A stretch of 64,000 nucleotides of DNA from Bacillus suaedaesalsae. GTDB lineage: Bacteria; Bacillota; Bacilli; Bacillales; SA4. The position numbers and the translations under genes were made by a program. The stretch lies in assembly GCF_016890225.1 (NCBI RefSeq), contig NZ_JAFELM010000013.1, forward strand, positions 180,270 to 244,269, written 5' to 3'. Shown one piece after another: positions 34,392 through 42,906 of this stretch (position 1 is the first letter of the stretch; every line of letters begins with the position of its first letter). Below the pieces are notes generated by a model. That model saw only the letters and a list, made by a program, of their open reading frames with translations, was not told the origin of the DNA and ran no database searches.

Positions 34392-35426
34392 ATGAATACG
34401 CACTCCGTTACAGAAAATAAGCAGTTACTTATACCAAAAAACTTTATAAAAGTATTGATACTTTCAATTGTTCTACTAAGTATAAGTGTATTGGCTTCTC
34501 TTGCTTTTGGCTCTCGTACAGTTGGATGGAATGAACTCATGGAGGGTTTATTTCATCCGGAGGTACAGTCCCATGGAGCAAATGTTGTCCGCCAAAGAAT
34601 TGCCAGAACGGTATTTAGTCTTATGTGTGGAGCTGCATTAGGAGTATCTGGTGCTCTCATGCAGTCTGTCACACGTAATCCTATTGCAGATCCTAGCATA
34701 TTAGGAGTAAACACAGGGGCAGCATTGTTTGTCGTTTGTGGAATATCCTTTTTCAATATTGGTACGGCTGGTCAATACATTGGGTTTGCATTAGCAGGAG
34801 CAATTTTAACTGCCATTTTTGTATTCGGAATTGGTTCAATGGGGAGTGGCGGTGCCACGCCCCTTAAACTCGTTTTAGCGGGTGCTGCTACAAGTGCTGC
34901 CTTATCTTCTCTTGTAATGGCAATCATGATTCCCCGCTCAAATGTTATGGATCAATTTAGATTTTGGCAGGTTGGTAGTGTTGGTGCTGGGAATTGGGAT
35001 TCTATCTCTATATTTGTACCTTTCCTTATGGTTGGCATACTAATAGCCCTACTCTCCGCTCCAGCACTGAATGCCATTGCATTAGGTGATGAAGCAGCTA
35101 CAGGATTAGGTGTACGTACTGGAACACTTAGACTCGTTGCTGCATTTGCAGGCGTGTTGTTGTGCGGTGTAGCAACAGCACTCGCAGGGCCTATTGGGTT
35201 TATAGGTTTATTAGCAACACATTTGATTCGCCTTCTTATCGGTCCCGATTTGCGATACATTATCCCAATGGCAGCACTATCGGGTGCTATTATACTAACG
35301 ATATCAGATGTATGCGGTCGGCTTTTAGGAAGTCCTGGTGAGCTTGAAGTTGGAGTCGTTACGGCATTTATCGGGGCTCCTATCTTAATCTTAATAACTA
35401 TGAAAGCGAAAATGCGTGCCTTATGA
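34392..35426 (+). CDS. Siderophore ABC transporter permease 1 (FecCD family)
   Basis: 344 residues, about ten membrane helices. FecCD landmarks: VRQRIARTVFSLMCGAALGV, ALMQSVTRNPIADPSILGVN, ALGDEAATGLGVRTG and GPIGFIGLLATHLIRLLIGP. It starts one base after the binding-protein stop and overlaps the second permease by four bases. Pairs with the next gene to form a heterodimeric channel. Confidence 0.94.
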   Translation: MNTHSVTENKQLLIPKNFIKVLILSIVLLSISVLASLAFGSRTVGWNELMEGLFHPEVQSHGANVVRQRIARTVFSLMCGAALGVSGALMQSVTRNPIADPSILGVNTGAALFVVCGISFFNIGTAGQYIGFALAGAILTAIFVFGIGSMGSGGATPLKLVLAGAATSAALSSLVMAIMIPRSNVMDQFRFWQVGSVGAGNWDSISIFVPFLMVGILIALLSAPALNAIALGDEAATGLGVRTGTLRLVAAFAGVLLCGVATALAGPIGFIGLLATHLIRLLIGPDLRYIIPMAALSGAIILTISDVCGRLLGSPGELEVGVVTAFIGAPILILITMKAKMRAL

Positions 35427-36454
35427 TGAATGAAACTGTAAATATAATAATGGTAGGTATAGCAAAAAGGCGTCGTCGTTTTATCATTGTGACTTCCCTT
35501 TTTGCAATCATTGCGTTTGCACTCTGCTGCACAATGCTTATGCTAGGGAATACAATTTATCCTGTATTGGATGTCATCCGTGTACTACTAGGTGAACAAG
35601 TAAAAGGTGCGTCATTTGCAGTGGGCACAATTCGTTTTCCAAGAATGATAGCAGGTGTATTTGCTGGATTTGCTTTTGGAGTTGTTGGTCATGTTTTTCA
35701 GACAATTTTACGCAATCCTTTAGCCAATCCAAATGTTATCGGAATAACGGCTGGTTCAAGTGCAGCTGCTGTATTTTGTATTATTGTACTTCAGGCAAGT
35801 AACATGATTGTTTCCATTGCTTCAATTATTGGCGGACTTGCTACAGTAGTTGTTATTTTTCTATTATCTAAAGGAACATCTTTTTCTATTGGTAGATTAA
35901 TATTAATAGGAATTGGAATTCAAGCAATGCTTAATGCAATCATTTCTTATTTATTACTAATTGGTCGGCAACACGATATTCCTACCGCAATGAGATGGTT
36001 AACTGGGAGTCTAAATGGTGCGAAGATGGAGAATCTTTATCCGCTGATTATCACTGTTCTCATCCTTGCGCCACTTGTAATCGCACTCGGAAAACGATTA
36101 GATATGTTAGAGCTTGGAGAGCAAGCCGCAACTTCGCTAGGCGTTAACACGAATAAGACAAGACTGATACTTATTATTAGTTCTGTACTGATTATTGCGT
36201 TAGCTACGGCTACAACTGGACCAATCGCGTTTGTTGCTTTTCTTTCCGGACCAATCGCCAAAAGACTAGTGGGGGTTGGGTTTTCGAGTATTATTCCAGC
36301 AGGTCTAGTTGGAATCATTTTAGTGTTAGGAGCAGATCTTATTGGACAATTTGCATTCGTTGCTAGATACCCTGTAGGTGTTATTACAGGAATTCTTGGT
36401 GCACCTTACTTGATCTACTTGCTAATCCGAATGAATCGAAAGGGAGATTTATAA
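35423..36454 (+). CDS. Siderophore ABC transporter permease 2 (FecCD family)
   Basis: 343 residues with the same family features: IRFPRMIAGVFAGFAFGVVG, TILRNPLANPNVIGITAGSS, LELGEQAATSLGVNTNKTR and TTGPIAFVAFLSGPIAKRLV. Overlaps the first permease by four bases and the ATPase start by one base (stop TAA/ATG), so all subunits are translationally coupled. Confidence 0.94.
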   Translation: MMNETVNIIMVGIAKRRRRFIIVTSLFAIIAFALCCTMLMLGNTIYPVLDVIRVLLGEQVKGASFAVGTIRFPRMIAGVFAGFAFGVVGHVFQTILRNPLANPNVIGITAGSSAAAVFCIIVLQASNMIVSIASIIGGLATVVVIFLLSKGTSFSIGRLILIGIGIQAMLNAIISYLLLIGRQHDIPTAMRWLTGSLNGAKMENLYPLIITVLILAPLVIALGKRLDMLELGEQAATSLGVNTNKTRLILIISSVLIIALATATTGPIAFVAFLSGPIAKRLVGVGFSSIIPAGLVGIILVLGADLIGQFAFVARYPVGVITGILGAPYLIYLLIRMNRKGDL

Positions 36455-37269
36455 TGAAACCGACACATACTTTTCAATCTGAAGGAATTACAGCTGGGTA
36501 CGAAAATCGAACCATTCTACATGATGTTAGTATCTCAATTCCAAGTAACAAAATCAGCATTATTATTGGGGCAAACGGGTGTGGAAAATCGACACTCCTT
36601 AAAACAATGGCCCGATTGATAAAACCTACGTCAGGACAGATAACCTTGGATGGAAAACCAATTCAGAAGATTCCACCTAAGCAGCTGGCTCGTGTGTTAG
36701 GGCTTTTGCCTCAATCTCCTATCGTTCCTGAGGGAATAACGGTTGCAGATTTAGTTGGACGAGGCAGGTATCCACATCAAACATTTCTAAAGGGTTGGTC
36801 AAGAAAGGATTATGAAGCAGTTGCGGAGGCAATGGAGATGATGAATATCACTGAATTTGCCGATCGAAACATCGATGAACTTTCAGGCGGCCAAAGACAG
36901 CGAGTATGGATCGCGATGGCTCTTGCACAACAAACAGACATACTTTTTCTTGATGAACCAACAACCTATTTAGACATCACCTATCAAGTCGAAATTCTTG
37001 ATTTACTGACAGACCTTAATCGAAAATACGGAACTACCATTGTCATGGTTCTTCATGACATCAACTTGTCCGCACGGTATGCAGATTATATTTTTGCTCT
37101 TCATCAAGGAAAACTTGTTGAAGAAGGCAAGCCATCAAAGGTTATTACAAGTACATTGATTGAAAAGATTTTTGGTCTTCATTGCACAATAATGACAGAT
37201 CCTGTGTCAGGGTCGCCTTCTGTGGTGCCAATTGGACGACATCATAATAAAATGAGAATGTACTCATAA
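36454..37269 (+). CDS. Siderophore ABC transporter ATPase (FecE/FhuC-like)
   Basis: 271 residues: Walker A GANGCGKST, Q-loop LGLLPQSP, signature LSGGQRQR, Walker B ILFLDEPTTYLD, switch His in VLHDINLSARYADY, and the FecE-type ending VISGSPSVVPIG-like (DPVSGSPSVVPIG). Many Bacillus siderophore permease sets borrow the shared ATPase FhuC/YusV; this operon carries its own. Followed by a strong terminator. Confidence 0.94.
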   Translation: MKPTHTFQSEGITAGYENRTILHDVSISIPSNKISIIIGANGCGKSTLLKTMARLIKPTSGQITLDGKPIQKIPPKQLARVLGLLPQSPIVPEGITVADLVGRGRYPHQTFLKGWSRKDYEAVAEAMEMMNITEFADRNIDELSGGQRQRVWIAMALAQQTDILFLDEPTTYLDITYQVEILDLLTDLNRKYGTTIVMVLHDINLSARYADYIFALHQGKLVEEGKPSKVITSTLIEKIFGLHCTIMTDPVSGSPSVVPIGRHHNKMRMYS

Positions 37270-37349
37270 TAAAAACTCGCGTATGGTTATCTAAGACTTG
37301 ACTTATGATTAGGTATAAAGTGACGATGAAACTATATGAATACTAATAA

Positions 37350-37387
37350 AAGGAAGCAACGCTTTACTTAGCGTTGCTTCCTTTGCT
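37350..37387 (+). terminator. Rho-independent terminator of siderophore operon
   Basis: GGAAGCAACGCT / AGCGTTGCTTCC, twelve perfect pairs, six-base loop, followed by TTTGC. Confidence 0.88.
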
Positions 37388-37458
37388 TATTTATTATAAG
37401 TATTGAGTTTTGTTGTATTTTCCAGACTCGAAGCCAATTTTACCTATAAATCATTCGG

Positions 37459-38085
37459 TCATCTGCTATAGTTTATAACTTCTATAAAATGCTTTAAAAT
37501 TCTAGCTGTTAATCCCCATATCGTATACTTATCATAATCATAAAACCACTCTTCTACAGATCTGGTTCCCCACTGATATTTCGTACCGTTCACAATTTTA
37601 TCAAAAGGAAAATCCGATGAAGGTTTTAGCTCAACTGTCACTAGATGCATATAAGGCTGATAGTCCAATAGCCATTTAACTGGTATAGTAAATACCTCTT
37701 CTACTTCTTGTTTGTTGTAAGAGTGAATAATTTCTTTGTAATCCACCGTTGCGACAAATGGATAGACAACAAATGACGGAGAAGCAACGTACGGATTTAA
37801 GTTTCCAACTATATTCACTTTATTCGGCTCAACACCTAATTCCTCATGCGTTTCACGTAATGCAGCTGCCAATGGAGTTGCATCAGTTGGATCAATTCGA
37901 CCACCTGGAAAACTAATATCACCCGGCTGTCTTCTCATCGTAAATGAACGCACCTCAAAAAGGATATGCCATTCCTCATCCACTTGAACTAAAGGAATCA
38001 AAATAGCCGATCGAAAAGCTGTTTCTTCTCCAATAAACAGGGATTGATTTTGATTTAACTGGTTCTTTAGTTTATCTAGGAACAT
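37459..38085 (-). CDS. Nudix hydrolase, CoA pyrophosphatase type (NudL/YeaB-like)
   Basis: 208 residues. The Nudix box GGRIDPTDATPLAAALRETHE then ELGV (residues about 64-88) has the usual G-x5-E-x7-RE-x2-EE-x-G pattern in the slightly extended form of the CoA-hydrolase subfamily. QPGDISFPGGR upstream is typical of that group. It probably cleaves CoA to phosphopantetheine and 3',5'-ADP. Start ATG has GGAG upstream. Monocistronic. Confidence 0.88.
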   Translation of the reverse strand: MFLDKLKNQLNQNQSLFIGEETAFRSAILIPLVQVDEEWHILFEVRSFTMRRQPGDISFPGGRIDPTDATPLAAALRETHEELGVEPNKVNIVGNLNPYVASPSFVVYPFVATVDYKEIIHSYNKQEVEEVFTIPVKWLLDYQPYMHLVTVELKPSSDFPFDKIVNGTKYQWGTRSVEEWFYDYDKYTIWGLTARILKHFIEVINYSR

Positions 38086-38276
38086 GAATCCTTCTCCACC
38101 TCAGTGTTATTATTCTTTTTATCGTATCACTAATGGATGGGTGAATAAAGAAACAACTGTCTTATAATTTTATCCAAGATTTCTTAATTGAAATAATTTA
38201 CAAACGGGCGTATTATAGGAAAGTTGGTTTTTGATAGAGATGGTTCTGAATCATCTATAGTAAGGGAGAAAGATTT

Positions 38277-39179
38277 ATGAATATTAAATGGTTTTTAATG
38301 ATGGCAGGATTAATCATGATTTGGAGTGTGTCCTGGCCGATCTATAAACTTGCATTGGAATTTACCCCTCCATTGCTTTTTGCAGGAATGCGGTGTTTAC
38401 TTGGGGGAATCCTTCTAAGTGCTTTCATTTGGAAAACACGTTCTCGTATCCAATGGCGAAAGAATTGGAAGATTTATCTCATGACAGGGACTTTAAATAT
38501 AGCTTTGTTCTTCGGTTTGCAAACTGTGGGACTTAAATTGGTGCCTTCGGGTTTATTCTCTGTTATTGTTTATTTTCAACCTATTCTAGTCGGGCTTTTT
38601 GCTTGGCTTTGGTTAGGTGAGTTAATGACCATAACAAAAGTAACAGGACTTATTCTAGGGTTTCTTGGCGTCATTTCTGTCAGTGCCGAAGGATTCTCCG
38701 GCCACGTTTCAATTTTAGGGATTACTTTCGGTTTATTATCTGCACTTTCCTGGGCATTGGGTACCATTTATACGAAGAAAAATGCTCAATCCGTAGATTC
38801 ACTTTGGATGGTAGCTCTCCAGTGTCTAGTTGGGGGAGTTGCACTTATGACTGCCGGACTTTCGACTGAAAAGTGGACTAGCATTGTTTGGAATGACACA
38901 TTTCTATGGGGTCTAGCATTCGGTACAATTTTAGGGGTGGCTACATCGTGGATTCTCTACATCAACCTTGTAAAAATGGGGGATGCGAGTGTCGTTGCAA
39001 CATTTACCTTCTTAGTTCCATTGCTTGCAGTTATCATAGGAACAATTTTGTTGAACGAACCCTTTTCTTTGCTCTTATTTTTAGGAATTATATTGATTGT
39101 AGCTAGTATTTATCTCGTTAATAAGAAGCAAAAGCAGACTACAAAACAGCTCGTTGTGCAAGAGAAGATTGGGGCATAA
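38277..39179 (+). CDS. EamA/DMT-family transporter
   Basis: 300 residues, ten hydrophobic segments in two EamA repeats (about 5-135 and 145-285), beginning WFLMMAGLIMIWSVSWPIYK and with GLILGFLGVISVSAEGF at the end of the first repeat. Drug/metabolite exporters of this type carry amino acids, nucleosides or drugs; no specific substrate can be assigned. GGGAG precedes the ATG. Confidence 0.9.
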   Translation: MNIKWFLMMAGLIMIWSVSWPIYKLALEFTPPLLFAGMRCLLGGILLSAFIWKTRSRIQWRKNWKIYLMTGTLNIALFFGLQTVGLKLVPSGLFSVIVYFQPILVGLFAWLWLGELMTITKVTGLILGFLGVISVSAEGFSGHVSILGITFGLLSALSWALGTIYTKKNAQSVDSLWMVALQCLVGGVALMTAGLSTEKWTSIVWNDTFLWGLAFGTILGVATSWILYINLVKMGDASVVATFTFLVPLLAVIIGTILLNEPFSLLLFLGIILIVASIYLVNKKQKQTTKQLVVQEKIGA

Positions 39180-39192
39180 ACCTTCATGTAAG

Positions 39193-39224
39193 AAGACCAA
39201 AGAATTGATTTCTCTGGTCTTTCT
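39193..39224. terminator. Terminator after EamA transporter
   Basis: AAGACCAAAGA / TCTCTGGTCTT stem (one mismatch) followed by TCTGTTT on the plus strand. Confidence 0.7.
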
Positions 39225-39236
39225 GTTTAATCATCT

Positions 39237-39500
39237 TTAATCTCTATTTCCCAGTTCTACTTGTGATTCATGATAAACAATAAATTCATCTATATCCCTT
39301 TTCCAATAAAATGAATTACTGGAGAATGGGTGTGTATCATGTATTGTCTTAAGATAAAAATAAATTCTTGCATACATCTTTGTTGTTACCAAAGGTTTTT
39401 CATTGGGCTTAATGTTAAAATGCTGTCCTAAAATTAGATTTTTGTATACTGGTATGAATTCCTGCACAATTCCTATCCTCTCTAAATCCCAAAAATACAT
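39237..39500 (-). CDS. Unknown 87-residue ORF, possibly a remnant
   Basis: The frame reads MYFWDLERIGIVQEFIPVYK, later KMYARIYFYLKTIHDTHPFS and IDEFIVYHESQVELGNRD. There is no ribosome site before ATG 39500; the same frame is open for seven more codons (SQFYTFP) back to a TAG, and the residues there look protein-like, so the true 5' part may be lost. No family recognised. It lies just downstream of the AimR-like receptor on the same strand, the place where arbitrium phages keep the peptide gene, but it has no signal peptide and is not an AimP. Confidence 0.4.
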   Translation of the reverse strand: MYFWDLERIGIVQEFIPVYKNLILGQHFNIKPNEKPLVTTKMYARIYFYLKTIHDTHPFSSNSFYWKRDIDEFIVYHESQVELGNRD

Positions 39501-39607
39501 GGGGAACGTATAGAATTGTGACTATCATACACGTGATAACGTGGTTTTGTCAGTAGATTATGTCGACAAGTTGCGTAATTTGTCGAAGGAACTCAAACAC
39601 GCAACAA

Positions 39608-40810
39608 CTAATAAAGAGCTGGGGCATTACCGGATAGTAATTTCTTCTCTCTTTCGGTCTTAAGTAAATGATGTACCATATCTTCAGACAACCCACTTTT
39701 TTTAAGTTCTTCAATAGGAAACATTGCAAATAGTAAATCCCCCTCAGCAAAGAATTGGTACATAGAAAGCCAGAAATAATTGGAGTTTTGTGTAATAAGT
39801 CCCTCAAGGTAAAATTGGTAAGGTAAGGTTAACAAATCATTTTCATCCTGTATCCTATTCTTACAACTTTCCAGAAGTTCCTTGCTTTTAGAAAGATTCC
39901 CCTTCCGATAAAAATAATAGGCTTGGATATAATCTGGAGCTTTATTTATTTCTTCTAATGGCAATTCAAGACCATAGTAAATCATGATAAGATATAGACA
40001 TTCATATTTAACGAAGTCCCCATATCGGTTAGCCCCTATCGCATAATAAAATTGAATACATTCATTAAATTTTTGAATCGTTTTCTCACAGTCATCCCAC
40101 TGATAATATAAAGCTCTCCAATGAGTAACTAACCCTTGATTGTAGTGATTGGTATAATGACCTTCCAGCAAGGTAAGCAGATTATTTATTTCTTCTCGAT
40201 CATAGTTATGTCCATAGTAAGAAAGATAGTTTTCTAAAAATTGATTTCGTAAACTTGTTTTAAAGTAACCGTCCTCCAGCTCATCAAGAGCATGAAATAC
40301 CATTTCCTTTGTGAGGATTATTTTCCTAAACTGTTTATACTCGATGTTCCAAAACATTAAAAAGAGACTATGAAGTAGCTTACTTTCCGCAGTTGAAGGA
40401 TGAAATTCAATTAACTTTCTATATGCCCGATCCCTTGTTATGATCCTTCTTCTATACTTTGAAATAAATTCATAAAGATAGAAAAGTTCGTGCATATCCT
40501 TGAATTTATTCTTATTCTGTTCAATCAGTGCAGACAATGACTCTGTGTCTCTATTAGCAGAGAAGAATTCTAATGCACATTTTACATTACGTTTGTTGGT
40601 AACATGAAGGAAGGTATTTCTAAAAGCTTCTGGTTGTTCATTTAGGGGAAACATTGAGGAGATTAAACGAAACAATGCTTCAAATTTCAACTCATGATCA
40701 CCTTTAAGGAATTTAGAAACCGTAGATTTATTTACATGGATGATGTCAGCAACTTCTTGTAAGGTTGCTCCTGTTTGTGCAACTTTCTCTTTAATTTTGT
40801 AATGAATCAT
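39608..40810 (-). CDS. AimR-family (arbitrium-like) peptide-pheromone receptor / HTH transcription regulator
   Basis: 400 residues from ATG 40810, which has AAAGGAG nine bases upstream (an upstream in-frame extension to 40903 has none). Residues about 16-35 (TLQEVADIIHVNKSTVSKFL) are a helix-turn-helix, followed by about 330 residues of TPR-like helical repeats. The C-terminal part, NLSKSKELLESCKNRIQDEN, QFYLEGLITQNSNYFWLSMY and LFAMFPIEELKKSGLSED, follows the AimR pattern (shared spacing of ...LE..I..N..CF..S...F...) known from SPbeta-group phages. AimR binds DNA and lets go when a short secreted peptide binds the repeat domain. Here no phage genes surround it; it lies downstream of a secreted neutral protease gene. 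Confidence 0.8.
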   Translation of the reverse strand: MIHYKIKEKVAQTGATLQEVADIIHVNKSTVSKFLKGDHELKFEALFRLISSMFPLNEQPEAFRNTFLHVTNKRNVKCALEFFSANRDTESLSALIEQNKNKFKDMHELFYLYEFISKYRRRIITRDRAYRKLIEFHPSTAESKLLHSLFLMFWNIEYKQFRKIILTKEMVFHALDELEDGYFKTSLRNQFLENYLSYYGHNYDREEINNLLTLLEGHYTNHYNQGLVTHWRALYYQWDDCEKTIQKFNECIQFYYAIGANRYGDFVKYECLYLIMIYYGLELPLEEINKAPDYIQAYYFYRKGNLSKSKELLESCKNRIQDENDLLTLPYQFYLEGLITQNSNYFWLSMYQFFAEGDLLFAMFPIEELKKSGLSEDMVHHLLKTEREKKLLSGNAPALY

Positions 40811-40952
40811 TAGGTATTGCTCCTTTATTAGCATTGAATACTTTAAAGCAGTGATACTATACCATAATTCGATGAAGTAATGGTAGTTTTCTATAGTCAT
40901 CAAGAATTATCTGATTTTTGACTTTTGATTCACGAACCAGCTCTTAGGCCAT

Positions 40953-40990
40953 AAAAAATGTTCCCTCAGACTATAATTCTGAGGGAACAT
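40953..40990 (-). terminator. Rho-independent terminator after neutral protease
   Basis: ATGTTCCCTCAGA / TCTGAGGGAACAT (13 perfect pairs, seven-base loop) followed on the minus strand by TTTTTTATGG. It separates the protease transcript from the AimR-like gene, which must have its own promoter (TATAGT at about 40848-40853 on the minus strand is a candidate -10). Confidence 0.92.
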
Positions 40991-41029
40991 AATGCTTTTC
41001 TATAAAACTTCTAGTGTAATTTGAATTAC

Positions 41030-42697
41030 TTAATAAATTCCTACCGAATCAAATCCAGCGTTAGCTGCTTTCTCTTCTGCGCTTCCTTCACCATAAAGAT
41101 CAATAGCAGACTGAACAACTGCCTGACGTGCATCGCTGAAATCGGAATTTGATGTTAAATAAACCGTTAACGCACGGTAATAGATTTTACCAAGCTTTTC
41201 TCTACCAATCTCTTGACCTATCAAGTATGCAGCATGGTTGGTAATGGAAGAGTTAACATGTACCCCACCACCATCTACTGATGTTGGCATATAATAGAAT
41301 TCATCCATATGGTCTGGATAAACTCCGCCATTTGTGCTGTATGCTCTTCGTTGCGCGTTGCTGACTATCACACTGTTAGGATCACTTAAGCTTCGAAGCC
41401 TTGTTACTCCGTCAGCTTTAGCAGCCGGCGCCATAATATCTTCACCCATTTCCCAATCACTATCGTCAACAAGTGCACCAAAGACATCAGCAAACGACTC
41501 GTTTAGTGCACCCGATTGATTACGGTAAACTAAATTTGCTGAATGCGAGATCACACCATGAGTCATTTCGTGTGCAGCAACGTCAAGACCCGCTGATAGT
41601 GAAGTCATGAATATACCGTCACCATCACCATATGTCATCCAACGTCCATTCCAAGAAGCATTGTTGTAATTGTTACCATAGTGTACTCTTGAAATGATGG
41701 CCATTCCGTTTCCATCTAAGGAATTACGATTATGCTCGTTTAAGAAATATTCATAAACCTTTTCGGAATTATAGTGTGCATCGACAAGTGCCCGGTCATA
41801 GTCACCGATAAATGCAGCAGAGTTCCCTACATAAACAGTATCATCGCTGGATGTGTTATTATTTTTTGCATCATACGTGATAATTCCTTCAAGGTTCTCA
41901 TGAGAGTAGTCTGCTAATGCAAACTTCGTACCGGATTTCGGCTCCTTCACTTGGGTAATATGTAATTCTCTGTGATCGCCATGCACACCTTTTCCAACAC
42001 CTTTTTGTGTTTTCATTTCATCGGCATGCATTAAGCCGTTATATTGATCAATTACTTTTCCTGTTTTTGCATCTACAAAAACAAACCAGTTGCCAGGTTC
42101 ATCCCCCATAAAGTTCACATTTACTTTATAAGCTGTATGATTATTCCCCTCAAAAGGATAGATGACTAGCTCAGAAGTTGGTTCATATGTCAGTTCTTCT
42201 GGTGCATTGACAGAAGATAACGCTGTTTTTAGTGCATCATCATTGCTTAATGAAGTTGATGTGTCCACTTCTCCAATCGTCTGATTCACTCTTCCGTTTA
42301 CAGATACGACCTCATGATCCTCATTGAAATGTACGATAACCTCTGCCCCTTCAACATTCACCCCGTTTACCGCTTGATTATAGCGGACATGAGTCATTCC
42401 CAGTTCATCTTTTTGAACGTCTTTCAATTTCAGGTTTTTCTCTGAAGCTTGAATTCCGGTTTTACCCTCGTTTTTCTTCAAATAATTTAATGCATCGGAT
42501 GGCGTACTAGAAGAGAATTTCTCTGCATGTCTCTCCTTCACGAATAAAGGAACGTTTGCTTTCTCATTCCATTCCTTAACAGCCTGAGTACTCATGACAT
42601 TTGCATGTACCGGCTTCGTAAATAAACTACTGGCTGGAATCGAACCCAACAACATTGCTGACGACAAAACTACAGGTACAATGATTTTTTTCTTCAC
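41030..42697 (-). CDS. Secreted neutral metalloprotease, thermolysin/bacillolysin family (M4)
   Basis: 555 residues. Signal peptide with KKKIIVPVVLSSAMLLGSIP, an FTP domain (about 60-115), a PepSY domain (about 130-200; VYPFEG-like region VIYPFEGNNHTAYKVNVNF) and an M4 catalytic domain: zinc and catalytic residues in VAAHEMTHGVISH, the third zinc ligand in NESFADVFG, and the acid-base His in GGVHVNSSITNHAAYLIG. Start is GTG with AAGGAGG. Length matches bacillolysin. It is exported, self-matures and degrades extracellular protein. The next gene downstream is an AimR-like receptor. Confidence 0.95.
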   Translation of the reverse strand: MKKKIIVPVVLSSAMLLGSIPASSLFTKPVHANVMSTQAVKEWNEKANVPLFVKERHAEKFSSSTPSDALNYLKKNEGKTGIQASEKNLKLKDVQKDELGMTHVRYNQAVNGVNVEGAEVIVHFNEDHEVVSVNGRVNQTIGEVDTSTSLSNDDALKTALSSVNAPEELTYEPTSELVIYPFEGNNHTAYKVNVNFMGDEPGNWFVFVDAKTGKVIDQYNGLMHADEMKTQKGVGKGVHGDHRELHITQVKEPKSGTKFALADYSHENLEGIITYDAKNNNTSSDDTVYVGNSAAFIGDYDRALVDAHYNSEKVYEYFLNEHNRNSLDGNGMAIISRVHYGNNYNNASWNGRWMTYGDGDGIFMTSLSAGLDVAAHEMTHGVISHSANLVYRNQSGALNESFADVFGALVDDSDWEMGEDIMAPAAKADGVTRLRSLSDPNSVIVSNAQRRAYSTNGGVYPDHMDEFYYMPTSVDGGGVHVNSSITNHAAYLIGQEIGREKLGKIYYRALTVYLTSNSDFSDARQAVVQSAIDLYGEGSAEEKAANAGFDSVGIY

Positions 42698-42802
42698 TAT
42701 CCATCCTCCTTAATTTTCCAACTACAACTCCATTATAGGACGGGTATGGATGAATTGCATGAATAATTAGAATTGTTTTATAATTAAAGGGAAATGAACC
42801 AA

Positions 42803-42838
42803 TGGTGCCAGGCACCACCCGAATTTTGTCGAACAAAA
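42803..42838. repeat. Short palindromes GGTGCCAGGCACC and TTTTGTCGAACAAAA
   Basis: TGGTGCCAGGCACCA (42803-42817) is a perfect 15-base palindrome around one A, followed closely by TTTTGTCGAACAAAA (42824-42838). GGTGCCnGGCACC is a recurrent intergenic palindrome in Bacillus-group genomes to my knowledge, likely a REP-type unit. Located between the neutral protease promoter and the channel terminator. Confidence 0.5.
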
Positions 42839-42839
42839 G

Positions 42840-42876
42840 AAAAGAAGATATGCCATTAGAAGGGGTATCTTCTTTT
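42840..42876 (-). terminator. Terminator after mechanosensitive channel gene
   Basis: AAAAGAAGATA / TATCTTCTTTT (perfect arms, 15-base loop) with TCTTTTG following on the minus strand. Confidence 0.75.
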
Positions 42877-42906
42877 CACTACATTTATTTGTCGAGTAGT
42901 CCCTGA

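Noticed and set aside
39550..39685. 25-residue frame MPQLFISCCVFEF... overlapping the end of the AimR-like gene as a possible AimP-type pheromone precursor
   Set aside because: It lacks a basic N-terminus and signal-peptide layout, its C-terminus (VDIIY) does not look like a processed arbitrium peptide, there is no ribosome site, and it overlaps the receptor's own coding region.
39608..40810. Receptor being NprR (the known protease regulator of Bacillus cereus)
   Set aside because: NprR has a classical XRE domain and a different repeat sequence; this protein's HTH and C-terminal repeats follow AimR.
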